64,000 nucleotides of DNA from Actinoallomurus soli (GCF_024055715.1 NZ_JAMXMV010000002.1:248001-312000), one strand, 5' to 3'; shown: positions 53,532 to 63,270, counted from the stretch's first letter. Numbers and translations are program-made. The notes: generated by a model from the sequence alone, not told the origin.

Positions 53532-54455
53532 CTACCGCCGGTAGGGATCACCGTCGGGCAACCAGGCGTCCGGCTCGTGGATGCCGAGGTCGCCGACGCC
53601 CTCGGTGAGGGCGTCCACGGTCGCGAGCACGGCCGCGCGGACCTCGTCGCGCCGCCAGACGAGCGACCAGGTCCAGTAGACCTTCGGGGCGATCACCGGG
53701 CGCTGGACGAGGTCCGGTGGCAGCGGGGCCGTCTGGCCCTTGGGCGAGTTCAGGATCGGACGCCGGCTGCGGCGGACGTGCTCGAAGAAGGCGGGGCCGG
53801 TGATCCCACCGTCGGAGATGCGCACTGCGCGGGCCCCGGTGTCGCGGGCGAGTTCTTCGGCGAAGGAGTTCCACGACTCCCAGGACGTGGTGTCGTCGTC
53901 GAGGAGGACGACGGTGTCCTCGGCCCGGACCTCGCCGGTGTCTCCTCCCGTGGAGACCGCGTAGAGCCGGTCGGCGCCGAGCAACCGGGCTCGCAGGCCA
54001 TGGTCGGCGAGGTCCGTCGTCCGTACCCAGCACACCGCGAGGTCCAGGCCGCCGTCGGCGACCCGGCCGGCCTGGGCGTGGGACGGAACGATCCACGTGT
54101 CGACGCGCAGTTCGGCCACCGCGGAGGCGCGGGCGGTCAGGTCGGCGGGCACCCAGTTGACGTAGCCGAGCCGCACCGTCTCGGAGCCGGAGATCCGGCC
54201 CGCGCGCCGTCGCAGGTCGTCGGCCCGTTCGAGCAGGTCGCGGATGTGCGGCAGCAGGGCCGCGCCGGCCGGCGTGAGGGCCACCGAGCGGCGGTCGCGG
54301 TCGAACAGGCGTACGCCGAGGTCCCGCTCCAGCGCTTTGATCTGCTGCGACAGGGAAGGCCCGGCGATCAGCAACCGCTCGGCGGCCCGGCCGAAGTGCA
54401 GCTCCTCGGCGACCGCGACGAAGTACCGCAACTGGCGCAACTCCACCCTCGCCAT
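53532..54455 (-). CDS. LysR family transcriptional regulator
   Basis: The 307-residue product has the N-terminal HTH ELRQLRYFVAVAEELHFGRAAERL and LSQQIKALERDLGVRLFDRDRR, then a type 2 periplasmic-binding-fold effector domain with the usual length. The ligand is unknown. It is divergent from the muconolactone-isomerase-like and MFS genes, which are the likely targets. Confidence 0.9.
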   Translation of the reverse strand: MARVELRQLRYFVAVAEELHFGRAAERLLIAGPSLSQQIKALERDLGVRLFDRDRRSVALTPAGAALLPHIRDLLERADDLRRRAGRISGSETVRLGYVNWVPADLTARASAVAELRVDTWIVPSHAQAGRVADGGLDLAVCWVRTTDLADHGLRARLLGADRLYAVSTGGDTGEVRAEDTVVLLDDDTTSWESWNSFAEELARDTGARAVRISDGGITGPAFFEHVRRSRRPILNSPKGQTAPLPPDLVQRPVIAPKVYWTWSLVWRRDEVRAAVLATVDALTEGVGDLGIHEPDAWLPDGDPYRR

Positions 54456-54539
54456 GGTAGGGCTCTGGGAGGTTCCGCCTACCAGCAGCGAGGATGCCGG
54501 TCGTGGCGCCGGCCCCGGTCACGTGTGCACCCTGGAGCC

Positions 54540-54854
54540 ATGGAAACGGCCATGAAGGAGTTCCTCGTACAGATCACTACGAGTGTCCCCGAGGGCACCG
54601 ACCCGGCCGAGGTCGAGCGCCGCCGCGCCGCCGAAGCCGTACGGGCCGGGGAGCTCGCCGCCACCGGCCACCTGGTCCGGCTCTGGCGTCCGGTCGGCGA
54701 ACTGCGCAGCGTCGGCATCTGGCGCGCCACCGACGAGACCGAACTGCACGAGAAGGTCCTGGGGACCCTGCCCCTGTGGGAATGGATGACCTTCACGGTC
54801 ACCCCCCTGACGCCGCACCCCAACGACCCGGGCGGCCACGGCACCGCCGGCTGA
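54540..54854 (+). CDS. muconolactone delta-isomerase-like protein
   Basis: The 104-residue product, which opens METAMKEFLVQITTSVPEGTD, has RAGELAATGHLVRLWRPVGELRSVGIWRATDETELHEKVLGTLPLWEWMTFTVTPLTPHP (landmarks GHLVRLWRP, SVGIW and LPLWEWMTFTVTPLTPHPND). That is the muconolactone delta-isomerase fold and signature. No ring-cleavage genes are nearby, so the substrate may differ from muconolactone. Start ATG 54540; ATG 54552 is possible. It is divergent from a LysR regulator. Confidence 0.82.
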   Translation: METAMKEFLVQITTSVPEGTDPAEVERRRAAEAVRAGELAATGHLVRLWRPVGELRSVGIWRATDETELHEKVLGTLPLWEWMTFTVTPLTPHPNDPGGHGTAG

Positions 54855-54987
54855 CCACGAGACGCCCCTTCCCCCTGTGGCCCGCGCCGTCGCCCCCGCA
54901 CGGCGAAGGGCCGCTCTTCGGCTCCCCGTCTCCTCCCCGGCGGCGGGGAGCCGGTGTCCTCCACTCCCCTCACCGAGGAACGTGCCC

Positions 54988-56349
54988 GTGTCCACGGCTT
55001 TTCCGCGCCGTCGAACCGTCCCGTCCGGTGCCGTGCACCGCTCGACCTGGATCCACGTGTTCCAGGCGGCCGCCGCGCTGGCGGCGGGGATGGGCGTCGG
55101 CCGCTTCGTCTACACCCCGATCCTTCCCCTGATGCACGCCCAGGCCGGCCTGTCGGCGGGGAACGGCGCGGACCTGGCCACCGCGAACTACGTCGGATAC
55201 CTGGCCGGTGCCCTCCTCGGCATCGTCCTTCCCCGGCTGACGCGCTCCCCGGCCGTCCTGCGCGGCTCCCTGCTGGTGATGACGGCCGCGCTCGCCGCGA
55301 TGCCATCGACGCACAGCACCGCGGTATGGCTGGCCCTGCGGCTGTTCGCCGGCGCGGCCAGCGCGCTGATCTTCGTCATCACCGTGAGTTCGCTGCTCGG
55401 CCGGCTGCGCGGCCACTCCGCGCACCTGGTCGGCTGGGCGTTCGGCGGTGTCGGCGCCGGCATCGCCCTGTCCGGCCTCCTGGTACTGATCCTCCGCTCG
55501 CTCGCCGACTGGCGGGCCGCCTGGTGGGCCTCGGCCGGCCTGGCCGCGCTGTTGACCGCCGCCTCCTGGACCCTCCGGCCCGAACCGGCGCCGCAGGCCG
55601 GCCCGGCAGCCCCGACCGACCCGGCGTCGCAGCTCGAACCGGCGACCCGGTCCGAATCCGCGCCGCGGCCGGACCCGGCACCCCGGCCGGACCCGGCACC
55701 CCGGCCGGACCCGGCATCCCGGCCGGACCCGGCGCCCCGGCCGGGCGCCTCCGCAGGAGAGCAGGTGAGCGGCCCGCGCACCCACCGCTGGTTCACCGCG
55801 CTCTTCGCGTCGTACACGCTGGAGGGCATCGGCTACATCATCGCCGGGACGTTCCTGGTCGCCGCGGTCGAGCAGGGCTCCCCCGGCTGGATCGGCGGCT
55901 GCGCGTGGGTGCTGGTCGGCCTGGCGGCCGTTCCCTCATCCGCGTTCTGGGCGTGGTCGGGCCGGCGCTGGTCCCGGCCCGATCTCCTGATCGCGGCGCT
56001 GGCCGTGCAGGCCGTCGGCATCGCCCTGCCCGCTCTGATCGGCGGGGTCGCGGCGGCGCTGCTGTCGGCGCTCCTCTTCGGCGCGACGTTCCTCGGCGTC
56101 AGCACGATCACGCTGGCCGCAGGCGCCCACCTGCGGTTCCCCCGCTCGGTCGCGCTGCTGACCGCGGGATACTCCGTCGGGCAGATCCTCGGCCCGCTGG
56201 CCGTCACGCCGCTGCTGCACCACGGCTACCACCAGGCCCTGCTCCTGGCGGCCGTCGTCGTCCTGGCCGCCGCGACCGCCGCCGCCGTCCTCCGGGTCGG
56301 CTTCCCGCATCACATGCCCGCGCTCGGCCATCCGGCACCGCGTTCGTGA
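54988..56349 (+). CDS. MFS transporter of the YbfB/YjiJ family
   Basis: The 453-residue product starts at GTG 54988 with GAGGAAC 8 nt upstream. It has 12 membrane helices in two halves. The first half begins AAALAAGMGVGRFVYTPILPLM, the YbfB/YjiJ signature, and continues ANYVGYLAGALLG. The cytosolic loop between TM6 and TM7 (about residues 190-260) is expanded by an 18-bp repeat coding for Ala-Pro-Arg-Pro-Asp-Pro, which makes the protein longer than its relatives. The substrate is unknown. It follows the isomerase-like gene and is probably controlled by one of the flanking LysR regulators. Confidence 0.85.
   Translation: MSTAFPRRRTVPSGAVHRSTWIHVFQAAAALAAGMGVGRFVYTPILPLMHAQAGLSAGNGADLATANYVGYLAGALLGIVLPRLTRSPAVLRGSLLVMTAALAAMPSTHSTAVWLALRLFAGAASALIFVITVSSLLGRLRGHSAHLVGWAFGGVGAGIALSGLLVLILRSLADWRAAWWASAGLAALLTAASWTLRPEPAPQAGPAAPTDPASQLEPATRSESAPRPDPAPRPDPAPRPDPASRPDPAPRPGASAGEQVSGPRTHRWFTALFASYTLEGIGYIIAGTFLVAAVEQGSPGWIGGCAWVLVGLAAVPSSAFWAWSGRRWSRPDLLIAALAVQAVGIALPALIGGVAAALLSALLFGATFLGVSTITLAAGAHLRFPRSVALLTAGYSVGQILGPLAVTPLLHHGYHQALLLAAVVVLAAATAAAVLRVGFPHHMPALGHPAPRS
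55660..55749 (+). repeat. five 18-bp in-frame repeats in the MFS loop
   Basis: Units of 18 bp coding for APRPDP (with ASRPDP and APRPGA variants) run from 55660 to 55749. The first four are close to identical; the period is six codons, so changes in copy number keep the frame. Confidence 0.88.
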
Positions 56350-56431
56350 CCTCCGCGGGTGTTCGGCACCGAGCTCGGGGGCGCGGCGTTCGCCTGCGGA
56401 TCCTTACGGTGTGGCGCCGGGCGGACCATTC

Positions 56432-57301
56432 TCACCCCGGCGCCTCGACGGCCGCGCCCATCCCCCGCGACTCGGCGACGGCCACCGCCGCGCGCACCAG
56501 CGCGGCCACGGCACGGCTGCGGGACCGCTCCGGCCAGGCGATCACCAGCGAGGCGGGAGGACAGTCCTCGACGGGGACGTACGCCACCGCCCTCCGGGGA
56601 TACCGCGCGGCGACCGAACTCGGCAGCAGGGTCGTCGCCGCGCCGAGGCCGACGAGCGCGAGCAACTGCGCGAGGTCCTGCACGCCGTGCGCGCCGATGT
56701 CGCGCTCCGCTCGTTCGTCGACCTCCTCGGGGCCGATCCCGAGGTCGGCGAGCCGTACGCGGGAGGCCCCGGCGAGGGCGTGGTCCGCGGGCAGCGCCGC
56801 CACGCGGGGCTCGACCGCGACCACGTCCGCGTCGATGCCGCCCGGATCGTACGGCGCGAACATCAGCGCGGCGTCGGCCTCACCCGTCCGCAGCAGCCGC
56901 GAGTGCTCCCGCCACCCGCACAGCCGTACGGCGACGGGCCCGGCGTCGGGCTCGTCCGCCGTCGCGGCGAGGATGTCCTCGAGCAGGCCGCCGTCGGCAT
57001 CCGCCTTGACCGCGAGCAGCACGCTCCGATGCGGCGCCGAGGCCCGTACGGCACGGCGGACCGCCGCGTCGAGCGCCTCCAGGGCCGGCCGCGCGTGAGC
57101 CAGCAGTACGGCGCCGGGCTCGGTCAGCTCGACCACGCGCGTGGAGCGCTCGAACAGCCGCACGCCGAGCTCGGTCTCGAGGTTGCGGATCGCCCGCGAC
57201 AGCGCGGGCCCGGCGATGCCGAGCCGCGCCGCGGCGCGCGTGAAGTTGCGTTCCTCCGCGACCGCGACGAAGTACCGCAGGGCTCGGGACTCCGCCGGCA
57301 T
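56432..57301 (-). CDS. LysR family transcriptional regulator
   Basis: The 289-residue product starts at ATG 57301 (MPAESRALRYFVAVAEERNF) and has TRAAARLGIAGPALSRAIRNLETELGVRLFERSTR, the standard LysR HTH, followed by a normal-length effector domain. TAGTGT lies 7 nt upstream of the ATG (leaderless), so the ATG at 57310 is rejected. It is divergent from the quinone oxidoreductase gene, its likely target. Confidence 0.9.
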   Translation of the reverse strand: MPAESRALRYFVAVAEERNFTRAAARLGIAGPALSRAIRNLETELGVRLFERSTRVVELTEPGAVLLAHARPALEALDAAVRRAVRASAPHRSVLLAVKADADGGLLEDILAATADEPDAGPVAVRLCGWREHSRLLRTGEADAALMFAPYDPGGIDADVVAVEPRVAALPADHALAGASRVRLADLGIGPEEVDERAERDIGAHGVQDLAQLLALVGLGAATTLLPSSVAARYPRRAVAYVPVEDCPPASLVIAWPERSRSRAVAALVRAAVAVAESRGMGAAVEAPG

Positions 57302-57308
57302 GCCTCTC

Positions 57309-57314
57309 ACACTA
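57309..57314 (-). promoter_or_regulatory. -10 element, leaderless start of the second LysR gene
   Basis: On the minus strand TAGTGT is followed by 7 nt and ATG at 57301. Confidence 0.6.
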
Positions 57315-57441
57315 TTGCCCGATCGGCACCGTGATTGCTGCCTTCTCGTTCATGGTCGGTGCCGGATCGGTCCTTCTCCGGGGCATCGCCTCCCCTGCAG
57401 GCTGATGCGACGGCGTTCATACCGCGGAACGGAGAAACAGC

Positions 57442-58401
57442 ATGCGAGCAATCCTCATCGAGCGATTCGGTGAGACGCCGGCCCTCAGGGAGGTGCCCGT
57501 CCCCGAGCCCGGCGGCGGCGAGGTGCAGGTCGCCGTCGAGGCGGCGTCGACCAACCCGCTGGACCTGGCCATCGCCTCCGGGGCGCTGGCGGCGCTCGGG
57601 GAGTACCGGTTCCCGCTGACGCTCGGCATGGACGGCGCGGGGACCGTGACCGCGATCGGCGACGGCGTCACGGAGTTCGACGTGGGGGATCGCGTCTTCG
57701 GCCAGTTCTGGAGCAGTCCGCTGCGGTCCGGCACCTTCGCGGAGGTCGCCGTGGTGCAGGCGGTGCCCGCGCTCGGCGCGCTGGCGCGCATCCCGGACGA
57801 GTTGCCGAGCGACGTGGCCGCCGCACTGCCGACCGCCGGCATGACCGCGCTCGGCACGCTCGACGTCATGCGGGTACCCGAGGGCGGCACCCTGGTCGTC
57901 CTCGGCGCGACGGGAGGCGTCGGCACCTTCGCGGTCCAGGCCGCCGCCGCCCGTGGAATCCGCGTCATCGCCACGGCCTCCGCCCAGGTCGCGGAGGAGG
58001 TACGGAAGCTGGGCGCCGCCGAGGTCGTCGTACGCGGCGCGGAGCCCCTCGACCGGGCGCTGCGGAGGCTCGCGCCGGAGGGCGTCGACGCGATCCTCGA
58101 CACCGTCGGCGACCGCTCCCTCACGAGCGGCGTGGCCGGTGCCGTACGGGACGGCGGAGCGCTGCTGTCGATCGCCCTCGGCGTGGAGGAGAAGCTCCTC
58201 GCCGACGAACGCATCCGTGCCGCCGACTACCGGCTCGATCGCAAACCCGAGCGGCTCGCCGAGCTGACGAGGCTCGTCACCGCGGGCACCATCCGGCCCG
58301 TCATCGGCGCGAGGCTCTCCTTGGAGGAGGCGCCGCGCGCCCTCACCGGCGGCATCCGCCCCACGGGCATGCGCGGCAAGACCGTCCTCCGGGTGCGCTG
58401 A
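57442..58401 (+). CDS. zinc-independent NADP-dependent alcohol dehydrogenase (quinone oxidoreductase type)
   Basis: The 319-residue medium-chain dehydrogenase/reductase has an N-terminal GroES fold and the NADP motif VVLGATGGVGTFAVQ. It opens MRAILIERFGETPALREVPVPEPG and shows NPLDLAIASG, then LGMDGAGTVTAIGDGV and FGQFWSSPLRSGTFAE. The zinc-binding Cys cluster of alcohol dehydrogenases is absent, as in quinone oxidoreductases. GGAGAAA lies before ATG 57442. It is divergent from a LysR regulator. Confidence 0.9.
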   Translation: MRAILIERFGETPALREVPVPEPGGGEVQVAVEAASTNPLDLAIASGALAALGEYRFPLTLGMDGAGTVTAIGDGVTEFDVGDRVFGQFWSSPLRSGTFAEVAVVQAVPALGALARIPDELPSDVAAALPTAGMTALGTLDVMRVPEGGTLVVLGATGGVGTFAVQAAAARGIRVIATASAQVAEEVRKLGAAEVVVRGAEPLDRALRRLAPEGVDAILDTVGDRSLTSGVAGAVRDGGALLSIALGVEEKLLADERIRAADYRLDRKPERLAELTRLVTAGTIRPVIGARLSLEEAPRALTGGIRPTGMRGKTVLRVR

Positions 58402-58520
58402 CCTCCGGATCCGCCCCCGGCCCGCGGAGACGCGTCGCAGCCGCGACCGACGGTGCGAGGCGATCGTTCCGACGGGTCATCGCGGGGCGGGCCGGTGAGA
58501 ACGGCCTGCCCCGGCCGACC

Positions 58521-58551
58521 GCGTCCCGGCCGGTGCCTGCCACCGGGACGC
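58521..58551. terminator. stem-loop between the oxidoreductase and the secreted-protein gene
   Basis: GCGTCCCGG (58521-58529) pairs with CCGGGACGC (58543-58551) across a 13-nt loop in the convergent gap, so it could serve both genes. Confidence 0.5.
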
Positions 58552-58574
58552 GGATGCGGACGGCCGGAGGCGGG

Positions 58575-60071
58575 TCAGGAGACGCTCAGCGCGGTGTCGT
58601 CGAGAACGAACGAGGTCTGCAGCTGGGATCCCTCGGTGCCGGTGAACTTCACGGTGACGGTCTGGCCCGCGTAGGCGGCGAGACTGTAACTGTGCTGCTG
58701 GTAGCCGGTGGCGGCGTTGAGGTTGGAGAAGGTCGCCAGGGTGGACAGCACGGTGCCCGAACCGTTGAGCACTTGGACCTTCAGGGTGTCGTAGGCGGTC
58801 GAGGTGGACGTCTCGGCCGTGTCGATGTGCAGCCAGAAGCTGAGCGAGGCGGTCGAGCAGGTCGCCGGCACGGTCACGGTTTGGGAGAGTGTGTCGGTGT
58901 TGGCCGTCCCGTAGCCGTTGAGCCAGGCGTCGTAGGCGCCCGTACGGGGCGGCTCGCCGGAGGAGGTGCCGATGACGCCCGAGGTGGCCGTCCAGCCGGC
59001 GCCGGCGCCGGACTCGAAACCGGGGTTGGTGAGCAGTTGCGCCGGGGTACACGAGGAGGTCGGCGTCGGGGTCGGGGTCGGCGTGGTGGTGCTGCCGGCG
59101 CCGGCGAGCCACTCGGTCGCGTTCAGGCCGAGTTGCGCGTCGGTCGCTTTGGCGTCGTTCCAGCCGTTGTACAGGGTGTTGCCGGACTGACCGGTGCCAT
59201 CGTCGATGTCGGAGCTGTCACCCCAGAAAGCGACCCGGCCCTTGCCGAAGGTGCTGGTGGCGAAGAAGGCCCCCGTGGTCCCGCCCGGCGTCGCGGTGGT
59301 CACGTAGAGCAGGCCTTTGACGCCTGCGTTGTCGGCCGGGTGCAGGGTCGCGGTGGTGCCGTTGTACAGCGCGCCCGCCGTCACGGTTCCGTACGGGCCG
59401 TGCAGGACCGGGTCGGTGCTGTCGGCGATGGCGGTCGGGTAGCCGCTGGCGATGTTGAGAAGATCGACGCTGAATCCGAACGGGTCCGTGCTGTCGACCG
59501 TGTTGTTGGTCATCAGATCATTGATGATCTTCGGTGAGTCGGCGCCGTCGTTGTTGCGGTCGCTGCCGGTGTGGTCGGAGATCAGGAACAGCCCGCCGCC
59601 GTTCTTGACGAACGTCATCACCGCCGTCTTCTCGGCCGTGCTGAGCAGGACGTTGGGCTCGGGCAGCACGAACTCGTCGAAGTTCGACAGGTCCTGGGGG
59701 TTGGAGGAGTCGCCATAGGTGATCGTCTTGCCGGGGCCGAGGGTGTCGAGGGTGTAGTTCCCGGTCTTCTGCAGGGCCACCCCCCAGGCCGAGATGGCGC
59801 CGGTCCAGTCCGTCTCGACCGTCGGCGAGGCCTTCTGCGCCGTCGGGTCGGGAATGCTCGTGCTGATGATCCAGTCGGCGTTTCCCGCAGTCTCGGCCTT
59901 GCTGTCGTCGAACAGCACACGGTGCTTCGTCACCGCCGCCGCCGGATGAGAGTTCGCGACGGCCACGAGCGTCACGGCGGCGAAGGTGAGGGCGGCGACG
60001 ACGAGCGCGGTGATCGCGCCGAGCGGACGTGACCTGGTCGTACGGGAGGGGATGGCGGGGAGGTGGGGCAT
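58575..60071 (-). CDS. secreted two-domain protein: GATase-like/DUF4350-type domain plus C-terminal carbohydrate-binding-like domain
   Basis: The 498-residue product has a long signal peptide (about residues 1-46, ending NSHPAAA). The N-terminal domain (50-325) starts [18 protein letters not shown] and shows [35 protein letters not shown] and a [15 protein letters not shown] stretch, as in class I glutamine amidotransferase-like GldG/DUF4350 proteins, though I see no catalytic Cys-His pair. A (TP)n linker follows, then a 150-residue domain with [22 protein letters not shown] and [11 protein letters not shown], common as a C-terminal binding domain on secreted actinomycete enzymes. The gene is AT-richer and Thr/Ser-richer than its neighbours. 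It may bind a carbohydrate polymer. Confidence 0.78.
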   Translation of the reverse strand: MPHLPAIPSRTTRSRPLGAITALVVAALTFAAVTLVAVANSHPAAAVTKHRVLFDDSKAETAGNADWIISTSIPDPTAQKASPTVETDWTGAISAWGVALQKTGNYTLDTLGPGKTITYGDSSNPQDLSNFDEFVLPEPNVLLSTAEKTAVMTFVKNGGGLFLISDHTGSDRNNDGADSPKIINDLMTNNTVDSTDPFGFSVDLLNIASGYPTAIADSTDPVLHGPYGTVTAGALYNGTTATLHPADNAGVKGLLYVTTATPGGTTGAFFATSTFGKGRVAFWGDSSDIDDGTGQSGNTLYNGWNDAKATDAQLGLNATEWLAGAGSTTTPTPTPTPTSSCTPAQLLTNPGFESGAGAGWTATSGVIGTSSGEPPRTGAYDAWLNGYGTANTDTLSQTVTVPATCSTASLSFWLHIDTAETSTSTAYDTLKVQVLNGSGTVLSTLATFSNLNAATGYQQHSYSLAAYAGQTVTVKFTGTEGSQLQTSFVLDDTALSVS

Positions 60072-60245
60072 CCGAAGCGCCTCTCAGGCGGAGATGAGAC
60101 GTCCTGAGAGTAAATTCAATGCGCGGCGCAGTCCACGGATTCGATGACGGCCGTTGACGCTCGCGGAAAGTGCGTCAAAGGTACGTGCCACGACCGCAGG
60201 CGGTGCGGGTCGTAAGCCGGTGGGCCTCCTGCCGGATGGTGAAGC

Positions 60246-60262
60246 GGCCGCCTATGGCGGCC
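60246..60262 (-). terminator. stem-loop downstream of the small membrane protein gene
   Basis: GGCCGCC (60246-60252) and GGCGGCC (60256-60262) form a perfect 7-bp stem with a 3-nt loop, 25 bp after the stop of the gene at 60287. Confidence 0.45.
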
Positions 60263-60286
60263 ATGCGGATACGCCGCCGCGACGCC

Positions 60287-60730
60287 TCAGGAGGTGCGGC
60301 GTGCCGCACGCATCGGGAGCCAGACGGCGAGAGCCATGATGGCCATCGCGAGAGGGACGTGGATCGCGGTCAGGGTGTCCTTGCTCGCGTCGCGGATCTG
60401 CCCGCCGAGGTAGGACTCCACGACGATGAGGACGATGAAGATCAGGCCGCCGATCCACAGGTCCTTTCGCGCGCGTCGCTTCCAGAGCGCATAGGCGGTA
60501 CCCAGAACCGCGAAGGCAAGAGCCACATCCGCGCCCCGGGCATGAACATCGATCCAGCTTCCGGCGGCGTCGCGCCGCCCGTCGTGTTCGAGGAAGATCC
60601 CGGCCCACAGGCCCTGGAGGAGGACCGCGAGCGCGGATATGCCCATCAGGACGCTGAACGCGGTGTTGCGGGCGGAGGAGACGACCTGGGAATCGGTCCG
60701 AGTCGTCGCCTGCTCTGTGCTTCTGCTCAT
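60287..60730 (-). CDS. four-TM membrane protein (DUF6220-like)
   Basis: The 147-residue product starts at ATG 60730 (MSRSTEQATTRTD). It has four membrane helices: about residues 25-45, 60-80, 90-112 and 118-138. The pattern AGSWIDVHARGADVALAFAVLGTAYAL, then GLIFIVLIVVESYLGGQIRD and IHVPLAMAIMALA, has membrane histidines at similar depths in helices 2 and 4, a haem-binding-like layout. The function is unknown. It shares the minus strand with the DinB gene 193 bp upstream. Confidence 0.72.
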   Translation of the reverse strand: MSRSTEQATTRTDSQVVSSARNTAFSVLMGISALAVLLQGLWAGIFLEHDGRRDAAGSWIDVHARGADVALAFAVLGTAYALWKRRARKDLWIGGLIFIVLIVVESYLGGQIRDASKDTLTAIHVPLAMAIMALAVWLPMRAARRTS

Positions 60731-60923
60731 GTCGGGCTCGCAATCTTGTGCGGGGGCAGCGCCTGGAGAACCGTCGCCCGTGTTCCCAGTGTCAGGTGTG
60801 GCGGTGAAGCGCAGGTTGATGCTGTTCGATCCGCGATCGTACTCTTCACGTACGAGCGCGGAGATCTGGGCTCCTGGGAGATGCGGCGAGGCTCGTACCG
60901 GTCCTGTCCGGCTCGGCCCACTC

Positions 60924-61541
60924 TCACGCGCCGGGCCGGGGCCTCCGGCCCATACGGTGCAGCAGCCGTTCCTGCCGCGACGCGTCGTGAGCGAGCGTTC
61001 CACCGGGGGCGGCGAAGAATCGATGCGTCGTCTCGGCCGCGACGGGTGTCTCCGACAGCCCGGCGTAGATCTCTTCGAGTGACTCATCGATCCAGGCCAC
61101 CAGGCCGGCGTCCAGCCGGTCATCGGCGCCGACGGCCCGCGCCAGATCCCACGTATGGATGGCGCTGTCCGTGGTCCGCACCGCGAGCGCCTGACGGCCG
61201 GTCACCTTCCCCAACGGGTAGTCGAGAACACGATCGAACGCACCCGGCGCGGCGAACGCTCCGGCGCACTCCTCGACGGACCGGAGGTAGGCGCCGACCG
61301 GATCCGTGCCCAGCGCGTCGGCGTCCCGGAGGCGGAGGAACTCCGCACGGGTGGCGCCCTGGAGGAGACGGACGTAGTTGAGGTTCCCGGCGGTCATGTG
61401 ATTGACCAACTGGCGTACGTTCCACTCCGTACAGGGCGTCGGCCAGGCCCATTGCTCGGGCCGCACCTCGCGGAGCCTCGCCTCGAATCCCGCGCCGGCG
61501 AGGAGAAACCGATCCATCACCATGTCGAAAGCGCCACCCAT
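60924..61541 (-). CDS. DinB/mycothiol-dependent maleylpyruvate isomerase-fold protein (TIGR03086 type)
   Basis: The 205-residue product has WPTPCTEWNVRQLVNHMTAGN near residue 30-50, which carries the first metal His, and the helix DSAIHTWDLARAVGADDRLD with the second metal site. This is the TIGR03086/MDMPI metal-binding fold common in mycothiol-producing actinobacteria. The substrate is unknown. ATG at 61541 is preferred because CACACT lies 8 nt upstream (leaderless); ATG at 61523 is the alternative. Confidence 0.85.
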   Translation of the reverse strand: MGGAFDMVMDRFLLAGAGFEARLREVRPEQWAWPTPCTEWNVRQLVNHMTAGNLNYVRLLQGATRAEFLRLRDADALGTDPVGAYLRSVEECAGAFAAPGAFDRVLDYPLGKVTGRQALAVRTTDSAIHTWDLARAVGADDRLDAGLVAWIDESLEEIYAGLSETPVAAETTHRFFAAPGGTLAHDASRQERLLHRMGRRPRPGA

Positions 61542-61716
61542 ACGACACAAGTGTGCGCGTCCCTCGCCGCCGAGACCGGCAGATATGCGACGTCATCCTG
61601 GTCTTCGCCGGAAACGGCACCACGAAGGACGTCGAGCCGCAGCGCGGTGTGTCCCCCATAAGCGCTCTGTCGGTCGCGTCCTCTAGCCTTCCGTGCAGTT
61701 CCCATGGGGGGTGCCG

Positions 61717-63267
61717 ATGCGCAGGCCGGTCGATGGCGAGGTGTACGTCCACTACGGGCAGCTCTACGTCGTGAGCGGCGCTGAGCAGCCGGAGCTGGAC
61801 GACGCCTTCGCCGGGCAGACGTCAGGGCTCTGCGGCGCCGCCGTGCCGGGCTTCCTGTGGCTGATCACCGGGCTGCACACCGGCGAGGTGGGCTTCACCG
61901 TGGAGATCCACGAGCACGCGCCGGAGCTGGACCCGGCATGGACGGACGTCGTGGAGGTGTCCTTTCGCCCGCAGGCCTCCCGCACGTTCCTCGAGCTGTG
62001 GGGCGGCCAAGACGCGTGGGACCTGGACCTCGCGCCGATCGACTACCGGGTGCGCTACTGCGCACGGGGAATGGACGAGGGAAACGCCCTGGACACACGG
62101 GTGAAAGGGCCGCAGGCGGACCGCTATCTGCTCCAGTTCTGGGCGGCCCCACCCGGACCCGATCGGATCGTGCGGCAGACGTCCGAGATCGCCGCCTACT
62201 GGCACCGATTCGCCCGTGCGCTTCCGCCGCCGCCCACGGCGGCCGAACGCGCCGGGGCCGAACGGCAGGCCCGCGCCGAGCGCAAGCGCGCCGACCACGA
62301 ACGGCGACGCGAGGCCGAGCGGTACGCCTGGGGCGGCCGGTTGCCGACCGACGCCCTGCGCGCCGTCCCGAGCGCGTTGGGCCTGATGCGTTATGACGCC
62401 GACCTCGTGCACGCGCTCGATGCCGCGGGACCGGGCGTCCAGCGCAGGGTGGCCGCGTTCGCCGCCCGGAGCGCCGCCACGGCGGCCGGTCTCGCCGACC
62501 TCGACTGGGTCGCCCCGGCCCTCGCCGCGCTCGAAGGGGGACGTGCGCTCCCCTCCCCCTTCGACGACTGGGATCGCATGTTCCGGTCCCTGAGCGCCGA
62601 CCCGAACGTCCCGAACCGCATGGTCGGCGAGGCCAAACCGGCTCCGGGCCGTCAGCGCGGGCTCGGCGTCGAGACCGCCGTCGTGTCCTCGGTGAAGAGC
62701 CCTCCGAAGAGGCGGCGGATCTCGCAACCGCACATGGCGCTGCCCGCGGTCTTCCACGCGGGTCGGCCCAACGCGCTCGAGGCGGCGATCGGAGCCGTGT
62801 CGGCCGCCGCGCACACGTACGGCGAGGACTACCCGGCGTTCCTCCGGGAGGTCCGGCAGGTCTGCGCCTCCCCCTCCCACGGTGATGCTTCCGGGGAAGA
62901 CCCCGACGACGTCCCCGTGCCCGTCCAGGGCTCCGACGAGTCCGGCGTTCTGCCCGCGCCCGTCGTCCCCGAGGCCGTCGACGGGCTTCTCGACACGGAG
63001 CTCATCGACGGCGTCACCGTACGGATTCCGGCGCATCACGCCATGACGGTCGGCTGCGTGGTCCAGGTGGAGTGGGTCGTCGACCGTTCCACCACCGTCC
63101 GATGGGATCCGATCTCACAGCCGGAGACCCCGATGGAGTTCACCTTCGACGTCCAGGACGCCTACGCCGCCGCGTATCGGGGCGGTGTGGAGATCTCCTA
63201 CACCCTGTTCCGTGACGAGGACACCGTCATCGCCAGGTCGAAGACGCTCAGCCTGAGCGTCCGCTAG
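61717..63267 (+). CDS. conserved protein of unknown function, long paralogue
   Basis: The 516-residue product starts at ATG 61717 behind GGGGGG. Residues 1-175 are clearly related to the 183-residue protein at 29384 (shared VHYGQLYV, FAGQTSGLCGAAVPGF, TGLHTGEVGFTVE, VEVSF, YRVRYCARGMD, DRYLLQFW and QTS motifs). Residues 180-220 form an Arg/Glu/Ala-rich helix, then an Ala-rich helical region follows. The last 85 residues are a separate beta-rich domain. There is no signal peptide or membrane helix. I cannot assign a function; the extra C-terminal half suggests an added activity or binding domain. Confidence 0.8.
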   Translation: MRRPVDGEVYVHYGQLYVVSGAEQPELDDAFAGQTSGLCGAAVPGFLWLITGLHTGEVGFTVEIHEHAPELDPAWTDVVEVSFRPQASRTFLELWGGQDAWDLDLAPIDYRVRYCARGMDEGNALDTRVKGPQADRYLLQFWAAPPGPDRIVRQTSEIAAYWHRFARALPPPPTAAERAGAERQARAERKRADHERRREAERYAWGGRLPTDALRAVPSALGLMRYDADLVHALDAAGPGVQRRVAAFAARSAATAAGLADLDWVAPALAALEGGRALPSPFDDWDRMFRSLSADPNVPNRMVGEAKPAPGRQRGLGVETAVVSSVKSPPKRRRISQPHMALPAVFHAGRPNALEAAIGAVSAAAHTYGEDYPAFLREVRQVCASPSHGDASGEDPDDVPVPVQGSDESGVLPAPVVPEAVDGLLDTELIDGVTVRIPAHHAMTVGCVVQVEWVVDRSTTVRWDPISQPETPMEFTFDVQDAYAAAYRGGVEISYTLFRDEDTVIARSKTLSLSVR

Positions 63268-63270
63268 AAC

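Noticed and set aside
54954-57098. A 714-codon plus-strand frame over the MFS and LysR genes
   Set aside because: It is frame-shifted from the MFS gene and antisense to LysR; the composition is Arg/Gly/Pro-rich shadow.
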